This document shows positions 45,315 to 56,445 of a DNA stretch of 64,000 bases, piece after piece. The notes under the pieces were generated by a model, which saw only the letters and a program-made list of their open reading frames with translations, had not been told where the DNA came from and did not search any database. Numbering within the stretch: position 1 is the stretch's first letter; the number at the start of each line of letters is the position of its first letter. The translations under genes were made by a program, and so were the position numbers. Origin of the DNA: Rhizorhapis sp036570425 (GTDB taxonomy: Bacteria; Pseudomonadota; Alphaproteobacteria; Sphingomonadales; Sphingomonadaceae); NCBI GenBank assembly GCA_036570425.1, contig DATCYF010000021.1, positions 145,237-209,236 on the forward strand, in the 5' to 3' direction.

Positions 45315-46445
45315 CTAACTTGCTAGCAAACGCTCGCTTACGACCTTCCCGCCCTGCGTCAGGCGGATACCCTGCACAATCTCGTCATCGTCAGGCAGCA
45401 CCGGCGCGTTCGTTTCCTTGTCCCAGAAAGCGGAAAGAAAGTTGAACAGATTACGTGAGAAAAGAGCCGATGTATCCGCGGCAAGGCGGCTCGGCACATT
45501 GTTGTGGCCCACGATCTTGACACCATGCTTGACGACGATTTCACCGGCAACGGCGCCTTCCACATTGCCGCCCTGCTCAACGGCAAGATCGACAATAACG
45601 CTGCCTGGCCTCATCGTCGCGATCTGCGCATCGCTGATGAGGCGCGGCGCAGGCCGTCCCGGTATCAGCGCCGTGGTGATGACGATATCCTGCTTGGCGA
45701 TATGCGACGATATGAGGGCAGCCTGCGCGGCCTTGTATTCGTCGGACATCTCAGTCGCGTAACCGCCCGTGCCCTCGCCCTCAATGCCCTTCACATCCTC
45801 AACGAAGATGGCTTTCGCGCCGAGGGACTCAATCTGTTCCTTCGTCGCAGAGCGAACGTCGGTCGCAGACACCTGCGCGCCAAGACGCCGGGCAGTCGCA
45901 ATCGCCTGAAGCCCCGCAACGCCTACGCCCATGATAAAGGCGCGCGCGGCCGAAACCGTACCGGCCGCCGTCATCATCATCGGAAACGCCCGACCATATT
46001 CCGCCGCTGCATCAAGCACAGCCTTGTAACCGGAAAGGTTCGACTGCGATGACAATATGTCCATGGACTGGGCGCGCGTGATGCGCGGCATGAACTCCAT
46101 CGCCAAAGCCTGTAATCCGGCTGCGGCATAAGTTTCCACCCGCGCCCGTTCACCGAAGGGATTAAGGCTAGCGACCAGCAATGCACCCGGCCTGAAGCCC
46201 GACAAGCTGTCCACCGATGGTCCTTGGACGCCAAGAATGATGTCGGCGTCCTTCAGCACATCGGCCCGGCTACCCACCGTCGCCCCTGCTGCGGCATAAT
46301 CCGCATCCGCAATCGAAGCTGATTCGCCCGCGCCTTGCTCAACCGCAAGGGTCGCACCAAGACCGATGAACTTCTTGACCGTTTCAGGCGTGGCGGAAAC
46401 CCGCTGCTCATCTGCGGCCTGCTCTTTCAATACTGCAATTTTCAT
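45315..46445 (-). CDS. pntAA: NAD(P) transhydrogenase subunit alpha, soluble part
   Basis: The NAD(H)-binding subunit of 376 residues: MKIAVLKEQAADEQRVSATPE at the start, the RSMDIL-type loop (ITRAQSMDILSSQSNLSGY), the NAD motif GVGVAGLQAIATARRLG and IVDLAVEQGGNVEGA. It begins 15 bp after the 40-residue cytochrome-oxidase-like gene. Together with pntAB and pntB it forms the full three-gene enzyme. Confidence 0.96.
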   Translation of the reverse strand: MKIAVLKEQAADEQRVSATPETVKKFIGLGATLAVEQGAGESASIADADYAAAGATVGSRADVLKDADIILGVQGPSVDSLSGFRPGALLVASLNPFGERARVETYAAAGLQALAMEFMPRITRAQSMDILSSQSNLSGYKAVLDAAAEYGRAFPMMMTAAGTVSAARAFIMGVGVAGLQAIATARRLGAQVSATDVRSATKEQIESLGAKAIFVEDVKGIEGEGTGGYATEMSDEYKAAQAALISSHIAKQDIVITTALIPGRPAPRLISDAQIATMRPGSVIVDLAVEQGGNVEGAVAGEIVVKHGVKIVGHNNVPSRLAADTSALFSRNLFNFLSAFWDKETNAPVLPDDDEIVQGIRLTQGGKVVSERLLAS

Positions 46446-46460
46446 TGGATTTGCATCGAT

Positions 46461-46583
46461 TCAAGCGATCAGGACGATGACGAGAGCAGTCACGGCAACG
46501 GTAATGATCGTGCTCCATTTCAATAAGGCGACAAAGCCTTCATATGTACGCGTCGCTTCCTTCAGATCGCCATTCGACACCAT
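46461..46583 (-). CDS. aa3-type cytochrome c oxidase subunit IV-like peptide
   Basis: A 40-residue peptide: a short polar head (MVSNGDLKEATRTYEGFVALL) and one helix (IITVAVTALVIVLIA). This matches the bacterial subunit IV of aa3-type oxidases (short-helix family) in length, topology and the head sequence. It is the first gene of the transhydrogenase operon; in sphingomonads this pairing is familiar. The other oxidase subunits are not in the window, so a role in the transhydrogenase complex is possible too. Confidence 0.75.
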   Translation of the reverse strand: MVSNGDLKEATRTYEGFVALLKWSTIITVAVTALVIVLIA

Positions 46584-46740
46584 TATATATTTCCTTCCCT
46601 GTCCAGAAAATCGCGGCCTGTTTAATCACATGTGCCCAGCCCCTCAAGCCCATGCTCGGCAAAGAATCGCGATTAGAATTAATTAGGTCTTTACTCGCGT
46701 CCTTTATGTCAGGATCCCTATCGGAATGAAGGGTTTACTC

Positions 46741-48174
46741 ATGGCGCATAACGGCACGCCCCTGCTGATGCTGATCGACGATGAGCCAGCTCAGCGCCGA
46801 TTGATCGCCGCTCTGGCTGCGCGGGCGGGCTGGCGGACCATTTTCGCCAACGATGGTGAAACTGCGATCGCCATGCTCGGCACACAAGATGGAATGCGCC
46901 TCGATGCCATATTGCTGGATCATTGGATTCCCGATTTCGATACAAGCAGGCTGATCACCGACATCAGGGAACGCCGCCCCGGCCTTCCAATCCTCATTTT
47001 GACGGCGCACAACAATGTGGCCGTAGCTGTGGAGGCCATGCGGGCGGGAGCCACCGATTTCCTGTCGAAACCGATTGCTCCGGACCGGCTGCTCGCGGCT
47101 CTGCATTCCGCCGTTTCCACTTCGTCCGATACAGGCGAACTACGCCCCCTGACGGAGAAGATGCCCGCTCCTCTCGCCTTTGAGGAGATCGTAGGCTCGG
47201 CCCCGCAGTTTCGCGCCGCGCTCGCCATCGCCGCCAAGGCCGCCCGCGCTCGCATTCCGATATTGATCGAAGGCGAAAGCGGCGTCGGCAAGGAAGTCAT
47301 TGCGCAGGCCATTCATGCGGCCTCGCCCCGTTTCAAGCAGCGCATGGTTACCGTGAATTGCGGCGCGATCCCTGCCAATCTCGTCGAATCCGAACTGTTC
47401 GGCCATGAACGCGGGGCATTCACTGGCGCATTCGAGCGTCAGGTCGGCCGGTTCATTGACGCCGATGGGGGCACAATTTTTCTGGACGAAATCGGTGAAT
47501 TGCCGATGGATGCGCAGGTGAAGTTGCTCCGCGTTATAGAAAATGGCGAAGCCCAGCCGATCGGCGCACGCATGCCTTTGCAGATCGACGTGCGCGTCAT
47601 CGCCGCCACAAACCGCAAGCTGCAGGAAGAAGTTGAGGCCGGCCGGTTTCGTGAGGATCTTTATTATCGCCTCAATGTCGTACAGCTTACCATTCCACCC
47701 CTGCGCCAACGCAACGGCGACATCCCGGCATTAAGCCGCCATCTTCTCGCCCGAATCGCGACCCAGCCCGGCTTGCGCAGCCTTGGAATTACGGCCGAGG
47801 CATTGAACCTCCTGATGGCGCATCCCTGGCCGGGCAATGTCCGCCAGCTTCAGAACGCCCTTTTTCGCGCTGCTGTATTGTGCGAGGGCGACGCTCTCAC
47901 GCCTGCGGATTTCCCGCAAATCGCGGCGCAGACAGGTCCGATGCGCAAAGACGAGACGCCCAATGCGCAATTTTCGGACGAAGGCATTGGAATCATGCTT
48001 TATCAGGCCGACGGCAACATTCGCGCGCTCGCGGACATAGAGGCGGACGTCATCCGCCTCGCCATCGGCCACTATCGCGGCCGCATGACCGAAGTGGCGC
48101 GCCGCCTGGGAATCGGCCGGTCGACGCTCTACCGCAAGCTTGCGGAACTGGGGATAGACAGCAGCGCAGCCTGA
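46741..48174 (+). CDS. Sigma-54-dependent response regulator (NtrC-like)
   Basis: A 477-residue enhancer-binding protein. Receiver domain (phospho-Asp about residue 60, LLDHWIP; MLIDDEPAQ at the start), AAA+ domain with Walker A GESGVGKE, the sigma-54 contact loop GAFTGA and DADGGTIFLDEIGEL, and a Fis-type helix-turn-helix (MTEVARRLGIGRSTLYRKL). The output is activation of sigma-54 promoters, targets unknown. No cognate kinase is adjacent. AAGGG precedes the ATG at 46741; an ATG at 46726 is less well placed. Confidence 0.92.
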   Translation: MAHNGTPLLMLIDDEPAQRRLIAALAARAGWRTIFANDGETAIAMLGTQDGMRLDAILLDHWIPDFDTSRLITDIRERRPGLPILILTAHNNVAVAVEAMRAGATDFLSKPIAPDRLLAALHSAVSTSSDTGELRPLTEKMPAPLAFEEIVGSAPQFRAALAIAAKAARARIPILIEGESGVGKEVIAQAIHAASPRFKQRMVTVNCGAIPANLVESELFGHERGAFTGAFERQVGRFIDADGGTIFLDEIGELPMDAQVKLLRVIENGEAQPIGARMPLQIDVRVIAATNRKLQEEVEAGRFREDLYYRLNVVQLTIPPLRQRNGDIPALSRHLLARIATQPGLRSLGITAEALNLLMAHPWPGNVRQLQNALFRAAVLCEGDALTPADFPQIAAQTGPMRKDETPNAQFSDEGIGIMLYQADGNIRALADIEADVIRLAIGHYRGRMTEVARRLGIGRSTLYRKLAELGIDSSAA

Positions 48175-48315
48175 TATCCGGCAGCAATTCTGCTGATGTT
48201 CGGCCATCTGTTCTTCGCGCTCGGCCTGCTGACCTCGCGAAATTCCTCACGCACAAACGCCGCGCTCCCTGATTCAGTCTAGGCGAACGCGGCCGCCTCG
48301 GCTAAGGGCGTGCGC

Positions 48316-50511
<2,196 letters not shown>

Positions 50512-50513
50512 TA

Positions 50514-50535
50514 CAGCGTCGCTATCGCGGCGCTG
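50514..50535. terminator. Hairpin between convergent purL and cofC
   Basis: CAGCGTCGC (50514-50522) pairs with GCGGCGCTG (50527-50535) over a 4-nt loop: nine pairs including one G-U in RNA. It lies 3 bp after the purL stop and 6 bp before the cofC stop. It could end both transcripts, although no T-tract is present. Confidence 0.6.
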
Positions 50536-50541
50536 AGCCTA

Positions 50542-51111
50542 TCAGTTCGGCATGGAAAAGCCCGCCGCTATGGCGGCGTCCAGATCATCGGGCGTATCCA
50601 CATCCAATGATAGCCCGAGCCGCCGGACGATGGCTGCTCGCCTACCCGACGTCGTCCGATGCAGAGCAAGGCTATTTTCGCCGAAAGCGAATTCAAACGG
50701 CGCCGCAGCCATTAGCGCAATGGCGTTGGTGCCGCTGCCATGACGATCAGGCGCCAGCGCGCATCCACCTCCTGCCGCCTGGATCAAGGCCTCGATCTCC
50801 TCCGGCACCAACAAAGGGAGATCGCCATGTATAAAAATCATGGATTGCGCTGGCTCCCTGGTGCGAAAAGCCGTGAGTTCCTCGTTAAGACCGCGCCCCT
50901 GATCCTGGGCCCAGGCAAACCGTCCATCAGCTACAGGTGTAGGCGACAGAATGACAATCCGGCCGATGGACGGGCTCTCGTGCAGGCATTCAAGAACATG
51001 CGCGGCCATATGGTCGCTGAGTGTTGCACGCACCTGATCTGACAGGCGGGATGCAAGCCGCGATTTGCGTTCGGGGCCTTGCTTCATGGGGACAACGGCC
51101 GTCCAACTCAT
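50542..51111 (-). CDS. cofC: F420 precursor guanylyltransferase CofC
   Basis: Activates a three-carbon phosphate acid (2-phospholactate, phosphoenolpyruvate or 3-phosphoglycerate depending on organism) with GTP for F420 synthesis. 189 residues with VVPMKQGPERKSRLAS, the IFIHGDLPLLVPEEI strand-loop, and CALAPDRHGSGTNAIAL, all CofC hallmarks. Which acid is used cannot be read with confidence. The start overlaps the cofD stop by 4 nt. It is the last gene of the operon. Confidence 0.9.
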   Translation of the reverse strand: MSWTAVVPMKQGPERKSRLASRLSDQVRATLSDHMAAHVLECLHESPSIGRIVILSPTPVADGRFAWAQDQGRGLNEELTAFRTREPAQSMIFIHGDLPLLVPEEIEALIQAAGGGCALAPDRHGSGTNAIALMAAAPFEFAFGENSLALHRTTSGRRAAIVRRLGLSLDVDTPDDLDAAIAAGFSMPN

Positions 51112-52040
51112 GTGCGGGCCATACTGCGCGCTAAGTTCAGTGCCGCATCAGCGACACGCATCTTGTCGTCCAGTGTGCTCATGAGCGTGTCAGTGCGTCC
51201 AACGTGAAACGCACCTGACGGAGGCGCGTCCGTAGTATCGATCAGCAAACCATCGATCACGCCGTGGTAATGAGCTGCAATGGCGGCATTATCGACTGGC
51301 ACGCCCAGCTCGGCCATCAGCTTCGCCGTTGGGCCTTTCACTGCCTTGCCACCAACAATGGGCGAGACCGCGATAACGGGCGCGTCGATCTCCTCCAAAG
51401 CTCTGCGGATGGGCGCCACTGATAATATGGGATCAATGCTGAGATAAGGATTGGAAGGAGCGATCAGGACCGTCTCCGCACCCAAAATCGCATCAATGAC
51501 GCCTGGAGCAGGGTCCGCATCCACCGCCCCGCGAAAATCTATGCGGTCGACCCGGGGGGCGCATTGCCGTTCAACAAAATAGCGCTGGAATTCAAGCTCT
51601 CCCTCGTCGGTCGAAAGGCACGTCGCCACCGACTGATCGGTCATCGGCAGGATAGTCGCGTCGATGTTCCAGGCCGCTGCAAAGGCCCGCGTGATGTCGG
51701 TCAGTGTTTGCCCCCGCGCCATGGCCAAGGTACGCAAAACATGCAGGGCCATGTCCCCATCACCAAGGGCGAACCAGTCCTCTCCACCCAGCGACCGCAG
51801 CGCATCCATGAAGTTCCAGCTTTCGCCTTCCCGGCCCCAGCCCTGCGCCCTGTTGGCCTTGCCTGACAGTGTATAAAGGAGCGTGTCGATATCAGGCGAG
51901 ATATGCAGACCCAAATGCCGAAAATCATCGCCCGTATTCACGATAGCGGTAATTTCCCGCGCAGGCATGACCTGAAGCAGTCCAAGCACCAGCTTGGCCC
52001 CGCCGACCCCTCCCGTCAGGACAGTTACGCGACCGCTCAT
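51108..52040 (-). CDS. cofD: 2-phospho-L-lactate transferase CofD
   Basis: Transfers the activated phospho-acid to the deazaflavin Fo, giving F420-0 or its dehydro form. 310 residues with the diagnostic N-terminus VTVLTGGVGGAKLVLGLLQVM, VNTGDDFRHLGLHISPDIDTLLY, and later SNPYLSIDPILSVAPIRRAL and SPIVGGKAVKGPTAKLM. Full length. It overlaps cofE upstream and cofC downstream by 4 nt each, so the three are translationally coupled. Confidence 0.95.
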   Translation of the reverse strand: MSGRVTVLTGGVGGAKLVLGLLQVMPAREITAIVNTGDDFRHLGLHISPDIDTLLYTLSGKANRAQGWGREGESWNFMDALRSLGGEDWFALGDGDMALHVLRTLAMARGQTLTDITRAFAAAWNIDATILPMTDQSVATCLSTDEGELEFQRYFVERQCAPRVDRIDFRGAVDADPAPGVIDAILGAETVLIAPSNPYLSIDPILSVAPIRRALEEIDAPVIAVSPIVGGKAVKGPTAKLMAELGVPVDNAAIAAHYHGVIDGLLIDTTDAPPSGAFHVGRTDTLMSTLDDKMRVADAALNLARSMART

Positions 52041-52792
52041 TGAAACAGATCCTCGTCCAGAGACCGGACGAGCACTGATGCTGGCGACGATGTATCAGGG
52101 AGAGGATAGCCACGCACCAACACGGCGGGAATACTTTCCGCCCCCTCACCCGCCGCCAGCCCGGCGGCTGTCGCGATCATATCGGCCAGAGCAATCTGGG
52201 TGACTTCCAATTTTCGCCCATCCCGATCCAACTCGCCCCGGCGATCTATCAGCGAAGGCAGTCCGCTCGCGCCGATACCGACGCTTACGACGCCATAGCG
52301 CCACGGACGACCAAAGCTGTCGGAAATGACTACGGCAGGCGTAATTCCGGTCCGCTCGCCCAGATATAGGGAAATGCGCCGGGCGGATGCGTCGGGGTCG
52401 CGCGGTAGCAGCAGCGCCCTGTCTTCCCCGCCGGGGCCGATATTGGAACGATCGATGCCGGCATTCGCCATCACCAGCCCCAGCCGGTGCCGGGTGATCA
52501 GAACATTGGGAACAGCACGCAGCACCGCAGTGGATTCCGAGAGAACCAGTTCTACAAGGCGCGGGTCCTTGTACGTAATAGCCGCGAGGCGTTCCGCTTC
52601 CTGGCTTGGCTTCACGTGCGAGAGAGTGACAAAGCGGCCCTCCGCCTTCGACACGATCTTCTGCGTGACCACTAAAATGTCGCCTGCCTCCAGACCAATT
52701 CCTGTACCAGTCAGCGCTTCGGCAAGGATTTCTGGCAAATCATCGCCCGGCGCGACCTCTCTAATGCCAGTAAGGGGGAGGATTTTGATCAT
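52037..52792 (-). CDS. cofE: F420-0:gamma-glutamyl ligase CofE
   Basis: Adds the gamma-linked glutamate tail to F420-0 with GTP. 251 residues: LEAGDILVVTQKIVSKAEGRFV near the start, the substrate region ITRHRLGLVMANAGIDRSN and VVISDSFGRPWRYGVVSVGIGASG. It is a free-standing CofE, without the flavin-binding C-terminal domain found in actinobacterial FbiB. It is separated from fbiC by 151 bp, the only real gap in the cluster, where a second promoter could lie. Confidence 0.94.
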   Translation of the reverse strand: MIKILPLTGIREVAPGDDLPEILAEALTGTGIGLEAGDILVVTQKIVSKAEGRFVTLSHVKPSQEAERLAAITYKDPRLVELVLSESTAVLRAVPNVLITRHRLGLVMANAGIDRSNIGPGGEDRALLLPRDPDASARRISLYLGERTGITPAVVISDSFGRPWRYGVVSVGIGASGLPSLIDRRGELDRDGRKLEVTQIALADMIATAAGLAAGEGAESIPAVLVRGYPLPDTSSPASVLVRSLDEDLFQ

Positions 52793-52943
52793 ATCTGCTC
52801 AATCTGCGGGTTGGATGCGTTTCCCTGTGATGGTAATGCACGCCCCGTCAACTTTATACGTTCGGATCAGGAAAATGAATGCGGCTGTAGACGCAGCCTG
52901 TACCGCGCCACGGTCTCGGCAAACCCGTCTTACACATCCGTCA

Positions 52944-55274
52944 TTACAGCGTGGCCGCGAGTGCTTCAGGCATTGCTCTATAAAGAGTGGTACGCTGGCG
53001 CACCGGGCGGCCTATGCTCTGTCCAAGCTCTACCATCTGCTCGGGACCGAAGAGTTGTCCGTGGACACCCCCCGCAGCACGAGTGATGGATTCATCCATC
53101 AGCACCCCGCCAAGATCATTGGCGCCCGCGCCAAGAATTGCAGCAGCGCCATCAGCACCCATTTTCACCCAGGACACCTGAATATTGGGGATGACCGGGT
53201 GCAGTACGATCCGTGCAGTGGCATGCATCAACACTGCCTCGCGATAAGTCGGCCCCGAACGCGCATTGCCCTTGCGCCAGATGGGCGCTTCCATATGAAC
53301 GAAAGGCAACGGCACGAATTCGGTGAAGCCGCCGGTTTCTTCCTGCAATGCACGAATACGCAGCAGATGCCGGGCCCAGTGGCGGTATTGATCGACATGG
53401 CCGAACATGATCGTCGACGTCGTGCGCAGGCCGACACCATGGGCGCAACGCATCACTTCAATCCATTCATCCGCCGTGACCTTATCGGGGCACAGAATAG
53501 CGCGCACTTCCGGATCAAGCACTTCGGCGGCTGTGCCGGGCAGCGTCGAAAGACCTTCGGCTTTCAACCGACCGAGGAAATCCTCCAGCGGCAAGCCGAG
53601 AGTCTGCGCTCCATGCGTGACTTCCAGTGGCGAAAAAGCATGGATATGAATGTCCGGCGCGCCCGACCGCACGGCGCGCAATATATCGAGATAGGTATTG
53701 CCGTCATAGGCCGGGTGAATGCCGCCCTGAAGGCATACCTCAGTCGCGCCGCGTTCCACCGCTTCAGCCGCGCGGCGACCGATTTCCTCAAAATCCAGAC
53801 GATAGGCCGGACCGCGCATGTCACGTGTGCTGCCCTTGGAAAAGGCGCAGAAGCCGCATCTGTAAAGGCAGATGTTGGTATAATTGATGTTACGATTGAC
53901 GACATAGGTGATTGTGTCGCCGACAACTTCCTGACGGAGTCGATCGGCCAGTGACGCAACGGCAGCAACGTCATCGCCATCAGCGCTGAACATTGCAACG
54001 ATATCGCTTTCGGTGAAGCGTTCGTTCGCTTCCGCTTTCTTCAGCACGTCACCCAGAACGTCAGAAGCAGGCACGTCAGCGCCCAAACCGATGAGTGGAA
54101 CAGGATCGCCATGACCAGCGAACCAGTCATCGCTTCGCGGCAGTCCCCGGCCGTCAATGGAACGGCGCACGCGCGTGGCAAGCCCTGCATCGACCCAGGT
54201 CTCAACATCACGTGCATGGGAGGGTCCGATTGCGAGCCGCTGGGACAGCATTCGTCCTGCCACGTGCGTCGCATCAGCAAGCATCTCCAGATGGGGCCAG
54301 GGCGCTTCCGGATTGACATGATCCGGCGTCACTGGTGACACGCCGCCCCAATCATTGACGCCAGCATGCAGCAAAGCCTCCAAATCCTCGCGCCTGTGCA
54401 GGTTGGGCGGCGCCTGTATGGTCATCTCCGCGCCGAGTATCAGCCTGGCAGCGGCGATGGTCCAAAGATGTTCCTCCAGCGGCGGCTCGGGATGGTCCGC
54501 CATCCTGGTGTCAGGCTTGGCCCGGAAATTCTGGATAATCACTTCCTGGATATGACCATAGCGGCGATGCAGATCGCGGATCGCCACCAGCGCCTCGATC
54601 CTTTCCTGTCGCGTCTCTCCAATGCCAATCAGCAAGCCGGTCGTGAACGGCACCTTTGCCCGGCCCGCTTCCTCAATGGCGGCGAGGCGAGCGGCAGGTC
54701 GTTTATCGGGCGATCCGAAATGAGGTCCTCCGCGTTCGCACAGCCGTTCAGAAGCACTTTCCAGCATGATGCCCATGGAGGCGGCATAGGGCCGAAGCGC
54801 AGCATAATCTTCCGCGCCCATCAGGCCTGGATTGAGGTGAGGTAAAAGCCCTGTCTCCTCCAGCACGGCACGCGCCATATCGCCAAGATACGACAATGTG
54901 CTGTCATGTCCACTTTGCGTCAGTGCATCGCGAGCGGCGGCATAGCGCGCTTCTGGCCGATCGCCGAGCGTAAAAAGCGCCTCCCGGCATCCAGCCCTTT
55001 CTCCGGCCCGCGCGATCTCCAGCACCTCTTCGCGGCTCAGATAGGCTTTGCCCACATCGGAAGGCGTCGTCGCGAAAGTGCAATAGTGACATACGTCACG
55101 GCACAATTTTGTGAGCGGAATGAAGACTTTGCGCGAATAGGTAACTAACCGCCCGTGCGCTGACAAAGTCAAATGCTGGCTGGCTGCTATCAAGCTGTTA
55201 AGCGGCCGATGCTGCAACAGCGCCCAAATTTCCTCTGGGGGCAAAGCGCTCAGGCGATTTAGCTCATCTGTCAC
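52944..55274 (-). CDS. fbiC: Fo synthase FbiC (CofG-CofH fusion)
   Basis: A 776-residue bifunctional radical SAM enzyme that makes the deazaflavin Fo from tyrosine and 5-amino-6-ribitylaminouracil. The N-terminal CofG half has the cluster motif CRDVCHYC (Cys 58, 62, 65); the C-terminal CofH half has CLYRCGFC (about 467-474). Two-domain FbiC is the rule in actinobacteria; separate CofG and CofH are usual in archaea, so the fusion hints at transfer from an actinobacterium-like source. Both clusters are intact. Its start overlaps the stop of the oxidoreductase gene by 4 nt (ATGA). Confidence 0.96.
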   Translation of the reverse strand: MTDELNRLSALPPEEIWALLQHRPLNSLIAASQHLTLSAHGRLVTYSRKVFIPLTKLCRDVCHYCTFATTPSDVGKAYLSREEVLEIARAGERAGCREALFTLGDRPEARYAAARDALTQSGHDSTLSYLGDMARAVLEETGLLPHLNPGLMGAEDYAALRPYAASMGIMLESASERLCERGGPHFGSPDKRPAARLAAIEEAGRAKVPFTTGLLIGIGETRQERIEALVAIRDLHRRYGHIQEVIIQNFRAKPDTRMADHPEPPLEEHLWTIAAARLILGAEMTIQAPPNLHRREDLEALLHAGVNDWGGVSPVTPDHVNPEAPWPHLEMLADATHVAGRMLSQRLAIGPSHARDVETWVDAGLATRVRRSIDGRGLPRSDDWFAGHGDPVPLIGLGADVPASDVLGDVLKKAEANERFTESDIVAMFSADGDDVAAVASLADRLRQEVVGDTITYVVNRNINYTNICLYRCGFCAFSKGSTRDMRGPAYRLDFEEIGRRAAEAVERGATEVCLQGGIHPAYDGNTYLDILRAVRSGAPDIHIHAFSPLEVTHGAQTLGLPLEDFLGRLKAEGLSTLPGTAAEVLDPEVRAILCPDKVTADEWIEVMRCAHGVGLRTTSTIMFGHVDQYRHWARHLLRIRALQEETGGFTEFVPLPFVHMEAPIWRKGNARSGPTYREAVLMHATARIVLHPVIPNIQVSWVKMGADGAAAILGAGANDLGGVLMDESITRAAGGVHGQLFGPEQMVELGQSIGRPVRQRTTLYRAMPEALAATL

Positions 55275-56272
55275 ATCGCGTCCCTGGCGGCCGCGAGGCT
55301 CTTGATTGTATCGAGCGGGGCTGCATGGCCCGGCAGCGCTGCGATGAAAGTCGAAACGCCCAACTTCTCCAGCTTGCGCAGCATATCGGTGACGGATTCC
55401 ACGGGACCTGCGGTCGTATCGAAATCGGCCAGATATTCTGTGAGCCCCAGCTCGTCCATCAGTGCGACATTCTTGCCACCAACCACCACATGCTCCGTGG
55501 GATCATAGCGCTTGTGCAATTCCTCGATCTTGCCGCGAAATTGCGTCGGCACCGTCGCCAGCACTTCGGGCGTGCGGAGCGCCATGCCATTGACAACGAT
55601 AAATGCCTTCAGGTCGTCTATCGCTTGCGCCCGCGTCTCACGAATGGAGGCGAAGGAGACCGCCCAGATATCAATCTTGGCCGGATCGCGGCCGGCCTCA
55701 CGCGCTGCCGCATGTACTGCGGCAATCCGCTGTTCCAGCGTATCGATGTGCCGATCACCCGTGAAAAGAATTACACCATCCGCCTGCTCGCCTGCGAGCG
55801 CCAGCGCCTTGGGCCCGAACGCGGAATAATAGAGCGGAATGGGTTTTGGAAAGCGCAGTTCCTTCACGTGGCTGCCGTTCCATTCGATCTCCTGCCCCGC
55901 GAACAATGCTTTCAGGGCCGCAAATTCAGCCCGGATTTCATTCTGCGTTGCAGGGGGCCGGCCAATAGCCATGACAGTGCTGCCCCCGGTCGCCAAGCCA
56001 AGAGCGACACGGCCACCGGAAAGATCATCGATCGAACACAGAGCATTTGCGGTGACGAGAGGATGGCGCAGAAACGGAGAAGTGACGAGCGGCGCGATAG
56101 TCGCGGTGGGCGCATCGAGCGCCGCCAGAGTCATCGATACATAGAGTTCATGCCAGCCCGCCGGGGAATCACCGATCGTCACAAGGTCATAGCCCAGATC
56201 GGAAGCCAGCTTCACCTCTTCGCGAAAGGATTGGAGGCTGGGACCCCACATGCTGCAAATACCAAGTTTCAT
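55271..56272 (-). CDS. LLM-class, probably F420-dependent, oxidoreductase
   Basis: A 333-residue luciferase-like TIM-barrel enzyme: MKLGICSMWGPSLQSFREEV, GYDLVTIGDSPAGWHELYV, the conserved LSGGRVALGLATGGST and IPLYYSAFGPKALALAGEQADGVILF. This resembles the F420-dependent LLM subfamily (for example the Rv3093c-like group). Being translationally fused to fbiC makes F420 rather than FMN the likely cofactor. The ATG at 56272 has GGAGTGGGAG just upstream; upstream frame sequence to 56365 is not conserved. Substrate unknown. Neither an F420-reducing Fgd nor Fno is seen in the window. Confidence 0.88.
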   Translation of the reverse strand: MKLGICSMWGPSLQSFREEVKLASDLGYDLVTIGDSPAGWHELYVSMTLAALDAPTATIAPLVTSPFLRHPLVTANALCSIDDLSGGRVALGLATGGSTVMAIGRPPATQNEIRAEFAALKALFAGQEIEWNGSHVKELRFPKPIPLYYSAFGPKALALAGEQADGVILFTGDRHIDTLEQRIAAVHAAAREAGRDPAKIDIWAVSFASIRETRAQAIDDLKAFIVVNGMALRTPEVLATVPTQFRGKIEELHKRYDPTEHVVVGGKNVALMDELGLTEYLADFDTTAGPVESVTDMLRKLEKLGVSTFIAALPGHAAPLDTIKSLAAARDAM

Positions 56273-56355
56273 GCTTTCACTCCCACTCCTCGCGCCATGC
56301 ATCGCGCGATATTCTGTCTTTGTTTGCTCTACGCGGCGTTTAGGACAGGCATAGA

Positions 56356-56390
56356 AAAAGCCCACCCATCAATCGATAGGGTGGGCTTTT
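56356..56390. terminator. Hairpin after the receptor gene, containing 22-bp motif copy 1
   Basis: AAAAGCCCACCC (56356-56367) pairs perfectly with GGGTGGGCTTTT (56379-56390) over an 11-nt loop: a strong bidirectional terminator 56 bp downstream of the TonB receptor stop. Its centre, 56362-56383, is also copy 1 of a 22-bp near-palindrome (CACCC, ATCAATCGATA, GGGTG) found again upstream of the receptor. It lies 84 bp before the LLM start, so it may work both as terminator and operator. Confidence 0.75.
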
Positions 56391-56445
56391 CCTTGAAATA
56401 CGGGAACGAATGGCAGGACGCATCAACATCCCGCCAAGGCATTCA

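Noticed and set aside
46679..46694. CtrA-like TTAA-N7-TTTAC upstream of the sigma-54 regulator
   Set aside because: One base off the consensus in an AT-rich stretch; likely chance.
52326..53954. Long open frame of 542 codons antisense to cofE/fbiC
   Set aside because: It crosses two genuine genes and the gap between them; sequence shows no domain.
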